This document shows, piece after piece, positions 55,550 to 64,000 of a DNA stretch of 64,000 nucleotides. The DNA is from Polytrichum commune (taxonomy: Eukaryota; Streptophyta; Polytrichopsida; Polytrichales; Polytrichaceae). The DNA lies in NCBI GenBank assembly GCA_950295325.1, contig OX485805.1, positions 55,452,758-55,516,757 on the forward strand, in the 5' to 3' direction. Under the pieces are notes generated by a model. The model did not search any database. It was given only the letters and a program-made list of their open reading frames with translations, and was not told the DNA's origin. The position numbers were made by a program, and so were the translations under genes. Each line of letters starts with the position of its first letter. Positions within the stretch are counted from its first letter, which is position 1.

Positions 55550-57642
55550 GCTCATTAGGGTTTTTACATTTTGAACTTCAGAGTTTGTGGATGTGCTTGA
55601 TTATTGAGTTGTTCCCATGTTCCCATTCATTGATACACACACAAACATTCCACTCATGTTCTAGGTGAGTTTGATTAGTTAGTTTTCTTTTCTTGATGTA
55701 AGACATGGATGGCATTCTTGTGTGCACCCCTTCTTTCAAATGTTACAATTTAAAAATCCAAAAAATCTTTCTCACCCCATTTTTCTACTGAAAAAAAAAC
55801 ACATCCCCTATTTCTCAAAATCCCACAGAAACGTCCCACTTTAACATCAAAACTTGTTCATGAAAAGCCCCACAACGACCGTGGAGTGAAATGCACTCAA
55901 AACAACCTTTCAAGTTAGTTAGGGGTTAAGTAAGTAAGGTCCGGTGCAATTTAGATATTTTAATGTCGAGTTGGTAGTGCCATCTAAGGTCATTCTTAAC
56001 TTTTTTTTCTTCTATTTGCTGACTTGTCTTACTCTAGTCCACATGTCAGTATTTGAATTTGGAGGTGCATCTAGTGGTTCTCGAGAACCGTGACGTGTAA
56101 AGGTTCCATGTGTTTGTGACTAAGCTAAGTAGAAAAATGCATGCATTGGTTCTCGCTGCCGTGGACGGAACTAAAATTATAAAACAATGCGGAAGGGAAG
56201 GGCAAAGACTAATCCATATTCACCGTATCTACATATTATTAACAAATCTCCCCTCATTCATCCACTTCCCCCCCTCATCCATCCACTTTTTGCATTTGTG
56301 TTTGCAGGTGCGGTGCATTCTCTCAAGTCTAGTTGCCGAATCCGTATCCGCATTTGGGGGAAAAGCCTTAGTGGTTTCACGTTGCTTTTAAAAAGATATG
56401 GTAAAGAGCAAAGTTGGTATGGTGTATAGGTAAATGCATAGTACTAATAATCAACATTAATAATGGTACCAAAGAACATACATGTGGGTATCAAAATTGT
56501 AACACCAATAGATAATCAATACTTGGTTGACGGCAGTGAAAAAAAAAACAAATTTGATAACCAAGTTGTTATTTGGGTCCATCTTGTTCTTAACTATATT
56601 GGTACTAGGACAACTTTGCCTAGCTATGAAGGTTCTTGCATGGTATATAAACTCGCATGACATCAAAAACAAATACACTGTTAAATACCCATACCTTGCT
56701 AGTAGTATCAACAATTGGTGAAATCGTTATTAGAAATATCCAAATGTCAATGAAAAACAAACTATGCCATACCAAAATTGGTAGAGAGTTCATGAAACTA
56801 TGGAAAATTGTGGTTCCGTACCACTTGATTCTTACAATCTACTACAATGCTAGATTTCCAATCCATATGCATAGATTTTCAACCTATCTAGTGGAAGAGA
56901 ACAAGCGGCGAGTAATTGCAATTCCCCTAGTGTCAATTAAAGGTTTAGATTATTGAAGGTAAATCACATACCTTGAAGTGGAAATGAGCTACTATTGAGT
57001 GGAACTCCGAGGAAAAATTTAATGTCGTTGATTACTCATCTCATTATGTTTGTTAAGAGCTTCCAATCGCTCCAAACATACTCAATTTGTTGAAAATTGT
57101 GGATGCTTGCATCCACTTGCTACAAGTATTTGTAGATAGAGTGAGGGGTGGGAGCCTTTGCCACGAATTCTCCCAACATAATATTAACTTTTCATTCCAT
57201 AATCAATGTTTGTTATGCGGCTACAACAACGGATACGTTGGCTTGCCCTAAGTTCATTCCCACTCTTGAAATAAGGCCAAGGATGACTTGGAAAAAGGAA
57301 AGAAAGGTGAGGAGCAAGGTATCTAGTTACTTCCACTCAACCTTGCCAGTAGCTCATAAAGGGCATGTTCATGCCTTAGCTCAAACTCTAGATTAAAAAC
57401 AAACGCCGCAAAAGAGAATTAAAACATCGTGTTTCTTTGAAGACTGTGACCTCATGCATGCCACAAATTTGATAACCGAGCGCGCGCGGGGGTGCACCTT
57501 CCATTAAAAACTAAGAACCACATGCGTTTGCAACATACTCTTGAACCTCCCTATACACAAGTTCTTTTTCTGTTGAATCATGTCATACACGTACAATTCA
57601 ATTGATGAAAAGATTTACATTCATATATCGTCATTAACATAA
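55550..57642. other. Gene-free stretch
   Basis: Overlapping short ORFs at 56.1-57.4 kb show no recognisable domain. No RNA gene or clear element seen. Confidence 0.4.
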
Positions 57643-57650
57643 GTATACAA

Positions 57651-58061
57651 ACATGGGGGGTCACTCCATTGTCAAGTTGAGCACTACGTGCGGACAAAGT
57701 TTGCTACCCCTATATTATATGCCATAGATCATTTTCTTATTTTTATATATTTTCTACATATACATAATCACTGATAATATTTTTGAAATATTTTTGAAAT
57801 ATTTAGTCATCTGCATTTTTCTCTAGTCATTATTTTAGTTCAATTGTGCATTACTATAGTTAGAAATGGTATGTTTTATTTAAAACAAAAAGATCATCAA
57901 ATTTGGTTATCATTTCTTACTATGTAATAGATACCGTATATATCTACTCATGAAAAAAATTTGATAAAATTTTGACCCATTTTGGTGATGCAACTAAGAA
58001 AAAGTAGATTTTTTTTTGGTCACATGAGGTGTTCAACTTGACAATGGAGTGACCCCCATGT
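57651..58061. mobile_element. 411-bp MITE with perfect target duplication
   Basis: Ends ACATGGGGGGTCACTCCATT and, inverted, ACATGGGGGTCACTCCATTG, each continuing to CAAGTTGA (about 29 bp of TIR). Flanked by GTATACAA at 57643-57650 and 58062-58069, a perfect 8-bp duplication (a ninth A also matches). hAT-like by duplication length. No coding capacity. Confidence 0.85.
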
Positions 58062-58119
58062 GTATACAAATATACTTCTGAATAACAATGAACCCCTATC
58101 ATATGTACAACATAAAACC

Positions 58120-58896
58120 CTAGCATTTATAAGTAAAGTCAATGAGGACTTTCTCATCCCCTAGATATAACTCATAAGTATCTAAGTCTACAATATATGT
58201 GATAGAAGCTAATGTAATTATTGTTTGTAAATCTACCATCAAATGATCCGTAAGATCATAAGTACATTTATTGTTAGTTCCTTTTTGATACCAATATGAG
58301 TCAATCTCCATGTTTGATGAATGGTCGATCAAGTCAATTGAATCCCTAGACTCCACTCAATGATTACCAAAAAATTTACGCGTCCTATAAACCCTCCCTG
58401 CAAACCAAACCTAAATGGGAGCTCATTTCTTTTGTCTATCACATTTCTTGACAATTCTAGCTTCAAGTGTGTTCAAAAAACAACCTCCACATTCACAACC
58501 AAGGTTTAACATCGTATCATATTTTGCGGCGGTAAGGAATTTAGGCGTCTTATATAATATGGCAGCCTTAATCCGAGTCAATCGATCTTTAGATAAAGTT
58601 GAATTGCCATTTCATTGACTAACAAGTGTGCTTTTGAAAATTCTAGACGCTCCTACCTCTACACATGCCATAATGGACTTTGCATTAGATTGAAAGGGCA
58701 TTTCAACGTTTTCACATTCATCGATTAGAACATCCAAGGCTTGTTGAAGCTCGGTTTGCAACTCCACATCTTCATGCATTTTCAACTTGCAATTACATCG
58801 ATACTCTCTATATGACAACGTCCTTGCACATGTTTGAATTGTCTTCTCCAACATTGCAAGTTTCCTTGTCACCGCCTTGTGCACTAGAATCATCAA
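58120..58896 (-). CDS. Hypothetical minus-strand ORF pair
   Basis: Two frames, 58896-58612 (contains MHEDVELQTELQQALDVLID, helix-like and acidic) and 58356-58120 (contains DLTDHLMVDLQTIITLASIT), lie in the same orientation about 255 bp apart. They could be exons of one gene or remnants of an old element. No family recognised and no clean splice pair worked out. Confidence 0.2.
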
Positions 58897-59194
58897 TCAA
58901 TGTGTGATCATAATCACACCCTTCATCCTCCTTCATAGGTGCTTCCAAATAAATGAGCCTCAATAAGTGACCCTATCATACAAATACAAATGTTGCACAT
59001 TTTCTAGAGGTCCTTCATACATGTACACCACTACAAGTTATAATTTGTGTAGCATATGCGTACGTAATACATAATAAGTTCAAATTCATATCCCTTTTGT
59101 GCACTCACATATACTCATATGTGTTATGAAGGGTGCACCCCTAGGATTTGATATCATTCATAATGCATAGATCACACACTAATTCCAAATAGTA
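58897..59194. other. Gene-free stretch
   Basis: AT-rich, no supported feature. Confidence 0.4.
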
Positions 59195-59406
59195 GTAGTT
59201 TACATTGTTCTTGGCAATCATCCAACTTCTTGTAAACCAATGAAATAAATTATTGCATGTTTTTGTAATATCTTTCCCAATTATTATTAAAAATTATTGA
59301 GTAGTTTACATTGTTCTTGGCAATCATCCAACTTCTTGTAAACCAATGAAATAAATTATTGCATGTTTTTGTAATATCTTTCCCAATTATTATTAAAAAT
59401 TATTGA
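59195..59406. repeat. Perfect tandem duplication, 106-bp unit
   Basis: 59195-59300 and 59301-59406 appear identical (for example GTAGTTTACATTGTTCTTGG and TTTGTAATATCTTTCCCAAT in each). Identity implies a very recent event, or an assembly artefact. Confidence 0.85.
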
Positions 59407-59716
59407 GTGTTATACTCAAACTAAATCTCAAAACTACTAAAATTAATGCAACTTAAATAAAAGTGTCATATTTATACTATATATACTATGTTGATGATGT
59501 TATAATGATGTCTTTGATGAATTAAAATAGTATTCAAGAGAGTAGTTAACTTATGATAATACTCATACAAATATTTAGATGAAAATCTATAGTATGTAGT
59601 TCACTAAAACTATATTTTGGAGAATATCATGATTAAAAAAATTACTGTGAAGTACACAAGCATGGCCACTCACAAAGTAGAATGATATTTTGTAACTCCA
59701 TGTGTCACACTAAGGT

Positions 59717-59950
59717 AGGTATACCCAAAACCATCACCAAACCTAAAACCATCATCATATACCACATGCATACATGTGCAAGCAACAAATGCATGCATGT
59801 GATACATAGTGGTGGTGATTATACCCAAAACCCATTGCGGAACCTAAAACCACCACCACTATGTACCACATGCATACATTTGTTGCTTCCACATGTATGC
59901 ATGTGGTATATGTGGTGGTTTTAGGTTTGGGTGATGGTTTGGGTATACCT
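59717..59950. repeat. Foldback hairpin, 234 bp
   Basis: Arms of about 60 bp: the left begins AGGTATACCCAAAACCATCA and the right inverted begins AGGTATACCCAAACCATCAC. An inner set of CATGCATACAT palindromes and CCACCACCACTATGTACCA gives further pairing. A transcript could fold almost end to end. Confidence 0.7.
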
Positions 59951-61316
59951 CCCTTATATCCAAAATACATGTACACTATACATTAGTGCCTGCACTGGTA
60001 TGTGCAATTAAGTTGCCCTGTGACACTAACTTATTTATTGACATTTCACACTATTTTGAATACATTCTACAATAACAACAACATACAAAAACTCATGTGA
60101 TACTATGGTTGTTAGATGATGAATAAACAAAGTTATAAGTGTTGGTAAGCTGCATGCATAAAAAGGCGGCACATGTGTGAAGGGCACTTAATTCCATATA
60201 TTTAAGTGTAGTTGGTTCATGCAAACTTTGAATATAGTTGGTGAGTGTTCAAGATATTGTGTGCATCTTCTCCGAGTTTTGCTGAGACCAACGTCAAATC
60301 GCATGGCATTAATAGGTATTTAAATTTGTTCCAAGATGGATGTCATCTACAAGGAGATATATTTCCTTAAATAAGATGTAAATGTAGCTGTACGAGAAAG
60401 CTTCCAAGGAAGTGGAAAGACACGCTAATCAAGGCAAATCAAAGTCTAGGTGAGAAATGGCCATCATTTTCCCCAAAAATGCCATTGAGTTTACGAGGTA
60501 TTTTGTGAAGGTATTATATGATGTGCTCAATGGCAGATGATGCAAATTTAGTATGTGGTTTATGTATCAAATTAAAAATGACAATAGTTGTAAAGCAGAT
60601 TTTGCCCAGCTAAGGAACATTTGGTCCAAAAGGAAAAATTCTCGAAGTACTATACTGCAGATTGGCAGAATATTTTTTAAACAAGTTAGCTTGAACTTTT
60701 TGGAGACAAAATGAGCACACTTGAACTCTCACCAGAGGATGATACAACTGATACTGGAGTAATCAGCCTGCTTGGAAGAGAGTTTATGAATGACAGAGAT
60801 TTAAGCCTTTTGATGATATGTTTACGACACATGTGTTATAGCCAACACTAGCTCAATATCAGTACAAAAGCTTCTTCACCTACTGTAACTCTGCAACTAT
60901 TATGATGTTTGTAATAATCAGTGAGTGCTCACATCCTTTATCGTCTGAAGGTCGGATTGCACAAATCCATTCCAAAGGGCAATCTCAAACCAATATTCAT
61001 CAAAAAAGTTATCAAACATCACAATCTGCACCAATGCATCTAAAAAAAGACACACATCCCATAATCTTATAGAACTGAAACCCAAGAGTGAAGCTCTGTA
61101 ATACTGCTTTTCAAGCGATTTTATATACATTCAAAGATCACACTGCTTCCTGACAGTTTCCCATTTAACCCTATCTCTCTACCTGTCAAGTAACACAAAC
61201 CACACCTCCTCATCGACTGCAGACACGAGAATCAACATCCTCTCTATTTACCTGACCTGCTTTTCACATCGTGGCTGAAAACTGCTATGAAATGATCATA
61301 TATAGATTATGTACCT
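59951..61316. other. Gene-free stretch, 3' flank of the LEA gene
   Basis: A 46-codon plus-strand frame at 60711-60851 (MSTLELSPEDDTTDTGVISL start) has ordinary protein-like composition but no other support. The part near 61.3 kb is 3' untranslated sequence of the LEA gene. Confidence 0.4.
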
Positions 61317-63466
61317 CTAAACTGTGATAGAGGGGACGTTTGTTGGGGCCTCAAGATTATTCATCATCTTGGTAATATCATCAACAGATTTGTCTTCCTT
61401 GGGAATCGTGGCTGCAGATTCCTCCTTTGGTAAGTCCAGCTTCTCAGCTTGCTTGGGAGGTTCAATGGAGGTCTCGGTCCCTTCTTGGGGACGGTCTGAT
61501 TCATCACCGACGGGAGTATCTTCCTTTGGGAACGCCCTACGATGCTCACTCATGGATGGCTCAACAATGCCCAAATGTTCATTAATGTCGGCTGCGTCTC
61601 CCACACCGCCGTTTGTTGGGGACTCAAGATTGTTCATCATCTTGGTAATATCATCAACAGATTTGTCTTCCTTGGGAATCGTGGCTGCAGATTCCTCCTC
61701 TGGTAAGTCCAGCTTCTCAGCTTGCTTGGGAGGTTCAATGGAGGCTTCGGTCTCTTCTTGGGTACGGTCTGATTCATCACCGACGGGAGTATCTTCCTTT
61801 GGGAACGCCCTACGATGCTCACTCATGGATGGCTCAACAATGCCCAACTGTTCATTAATGTCGGCTGCAGCTTGCACAGCGGCTGCCACACCGCCAGGTT
61901 GAGGTACACCTGTGGGTGAATTTCGAAGCTCAGCATCCAAGACCTTGTTGGCATCTTCTTGAGTGACAACTTTATCTGCTTCCAACTCAATGCTGGCATC
62001 CTGTATACAAAACATGTCTAACAATAGAATTAGGAATTTAGTCAAGGCAAAGAGAGGGATATGTCAAAGCAAGCAAGGAAGGTGAGTATTAAGGTATGCG
62101 GGTCTTTTTCGGTTCGTTTTCTCTGTTCCGCAACTTCTACCGATTAAATTTACATAATGAAACGTGTGTTGCATTAGCAGGCATCAGCGCAAGTTGGATT
62201 CAAAATCAAACCTTCTTTGATTTAGTTGTCGTTATTGGAAGTGTAGGTTTGTTGATTATTAAACTGGATACATAGGTCATCCCAATTGTGCTCAATACTG
62301 AGAGTGAAGTAGTTAATAAAATCTGTAGACGTAGTTTGATCTCTTTTACACACGTGTATTTATGAAGTTTGTTCATTGATCCTCCCTAACCACACCAGTC
62401 AAGAGAAGTGACCACAGAACACTGACACACCTAAAACATCATGATGTCATAATCATTCACATATTGAGAAAGTAAACACAGCTACCCAGCTGCCAATCAA
62501 TCGTCCTCATCCACATCTAAATGCTTACAAATATTCATCTATTATCCAGAAGCACTTTACAGTTGGACTATGAGTAGACAAACTACACACCAGAACGCAA
62601 CCGAGTGTGGAATTTTCGATTTGCAAATGCAAATGCAAATACTACCAAAAATTCTTTTAGTTACGTTTACAGACACTGGAAGAGTTAAATAGTCATTTGT
62701 CTGTGAAGATGGTTAGTACTCTGTTCTAAGTCGTTGCAAAACAGTAAATTATCAAACATGCATTCAATGCACTTCACATCTTAGGTGGAATTGGAGAGGC
62801 ATGTTGTGGAGGCATAATGAAATCATACTTACCATGAGCAAATCAGCCAGGGTTGTCTTGTCGGCTGTAGGGCACCGTGTGTTAAGATCGGCGGCTGATT
62901 GAGCAATTGCAGCCAAGCCTCCAGCAATTGGAGCATGGCCAGTTGCTCTCACCACAGCACTCTGAATGGCGCGTGCATCACTCTGGTCTACTGGTCTATC
63001 ACCTCCTCCAACAGCCGCAGCTTCCAAGGCCTGCATCAATGTCCAACATGTGTACATAATTAGTTACTCTGTCACACTTTACTCCAACATTACTTACGAG
63101 ATTCTTTCTAAAGCATTCACATATAATTCCACTGCAGCTATATTACTAGGTAGTCATTACATGCCACATCTGGGTGTGTCATCTTTGTTTTATCACCTTA
63201 ACTTTTATTAAGTAATGAGTGAACATCTGAGATACGCAATGTTCAGTCTGATGCAACTGTCAAGATAATTATCAAAATCTGTTCAAAATTCAATATTGTG
63301 GTTCCTGGCAGTTGAGCAAATTTTGGAGCTGCAAAGTCCGATATGTATGCACTTACATCTCCAATTGTGACAGCTTCTATGGACACAAGCAGAGGGTTAG
63401 TGGGGGTGGGGCTGACGGATGCCATCACGGGCTGTCCTCCGATGTACTCTGCCTTAATGTCAGCAC
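61317..63466 (-). CDS. SMP-type LEA protein (seed maturation protein), 5' end outside window
   Basis: Exons (minus order) 63466-63357, 63030-62833 and 62000-61317 give at least 329 residues; earlier exons lie beyond the window. Exon 63357-63466 encodes GADIKAEYIGGQPVMASVSP to EAVTIGD. The next encodes an SMP repeat (ALEAAAVGGGDRPVDQSDAR to LADLLM). The last starts with another SMP repeat (VVTQEDANKVLDAELRNSPT, then PGGVAAAVQAAADINEQLG). Order and motifs match LEA group SMP (D-34) proteins, hydrophilic proteins that protect cell contents on drying, usually under ABA control. The C terminus is extended by two 91-residue repeats. Introns are phase 0 after each SMP exon, and R2 elements sit in the 62.0-62.8 kb intron and in the intron running off the window. 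Confidence 0.88.
61337..61882 (-). repeat. 273-bp in-frame tandem duplication in the LEA gene
   Basis: Two copies, 61337-61609 and 61610-61882, period 273 bp (91 codons). Each encodes AADINE(Q/H)LGIVEPSMSE, then RRAFPKEDTPVGDESD, then IEPPKQAEKLDLP and ATIPKEDKSVDDITKMMNNL. Only a handful of residues differ (for example TQEETEA against PQEGTET). The upstream copy begins within the SMP repeat itself. Confidence 0.88.
62091..62432 (+). mobile_element. R2 TIR element copy e, in a LEA gene intron
   Basis: Begins AAGGTATGCGGGTCTTTTTC, ends near ACTGACACACCT, antisense to the host gene. It makes up about 40% of the 832-bp intron. Confidence 0.7.
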
Positions 63467-63828
63467 CTACACCAAATTTGAAGAACAAATGTTTATTAAT
63501 ACAAACTTGGAATCCAATTTACTCAAGTCTATACAATCTAACAAGTGCATGAAGGGAATTAATATCAGCAAACACCTTCAAACATACATACAAAGTCTGT
63601 GAGCAGATATAAGCATTTGATATACAAATCTTCAATTCATCATGTGATCATCTTAGTGACTGAAAGATGAGTTTCACACATATGATCATTCTTTATTACA
63701 TCTACAGATTTCAAATAGACAAGTCTGATTTCTATCAACTCAAATGACTGACCAACCTCCAGTAAGCTAGGTAATCATTAAGTTTGACTATAGGACGTAG
63801 ACATACTTTGCAGGTGTATCAAAGCAAT

Positions 63829-64000
63829 TAAGGCAAGCGGGCCTACTTCAATTACTTATCTTAATCAAACGCCTAGACTTGAGTGGTAAGTACTTAATAG
63901 GTGCAGATCTAAGAACGGACACCACAAAGAAATGGGTTGAAATGAGACTGAAGAACGTGCTCAATTTCTGTTAACCGTTCCAATTCCAATAGTCAACATA
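63829..64000 (-). mobile_element. R2 TIR element copy, cut by the window edge
   Basis: Begins AAGGCAAGCGGGCCTACTTC with the R2 words CTTAATCAAACGCCTAGACT and GAACGTGCTCAATTTCTGTT. It lies in the LEA gene intron upstream of 63466 and continues past the window. Confidence 0.6.

Noticed and set aside
56110-57396. A cluster of overlapping plus-strand ORFs
   Set aside because: Several frames overlap with no domain, no shared reading frame and no splice pairs, as expected by chance in AT-rich DNA.
59195-59406. CRISPR-like or phased repeat
   Set aside because: Only two adjacent identical copies with no spacers, so it is a plain tandem duplication.
61324-61902. A 192-codon plus-strand frame opposite the LEA exon
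   Set aside because: It is antisense to the SMP and tandem-repeat coding sequence and is open only because of that sequence's composition.

Overview
This is eukaryotic nuclear DNA from a land plant. The proteins identify the lineage: a heavy-metal-associated (HMA) domain protein, an FHA2-type forkhead-associated protein, an F-box protein, a small C2-domain protein and a seed-maturation (SMP) LEA protein. All have plant relatives and, where spliced, normal GT-AG introns. Genes are sparse (about one per 10 kb), and the AT-rich space between them is full of small inverted-repeat transposons. A bryophyte-like, seed-free plant is my best guess, but nothing in the window proves the species. There are no bacterial operons, CRISPR arrays or complete tRNA/rRNA genes.

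Layout. 1-9.9 kb: no convincing gene; MITE copies, hairpins and two weak small ORFs. 10.0-11.6 kb (+): a four-exon HMA-domain gene with a TATA box, a G-box and a duplicated intron end. 16.25-17.06 kb (-): an intronless FHA2-like gene. 20.6-29.8 kb (-): three tandem copies of an F-box gene unit; the copy at 21.3-22.6 kb is intact and the other two are broken. 35.4-37.7 kb (-): a five-exon C2-domain gene whose tail resembles a KS-type dehydrin; one intron is built from repeated copies of the exon 3 donor region. 39-46 kb: a transposon-rich stretch with nested insertions and a tRNA-derived SINE. 49.5-50.95 kb (-): a likely two-exon small-protein gene that a long-ORF search would miss. 61.3-63.5 kb to the window edge (-): the 3' part of an SMP-type LEA gene with a 273-bp in-frame tandem duplication.

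The genes do not form a pathway. Two of them (the SMP LEA protein, and the C2 protein with its dehydrin-like tail) point to desiccation or stress biology. The repeats can be sorted into families by their terminal inverted repeats (TIRs) and target-site duplications (TSDs). R1 is a hAT-like MITE of about 230 bp with 8-bp TSDs. R2 is a family of about 360 bp and is the most abundant. R3 is a family of about 500 bp. R4 is a single element of about 410 bp. R5 is a family of about 350-380 bp with TA-like ends. There are also single foldback elements and a SINE with a TATC-repeat tail. Several insertions are nested, which gives a relative order of activity.
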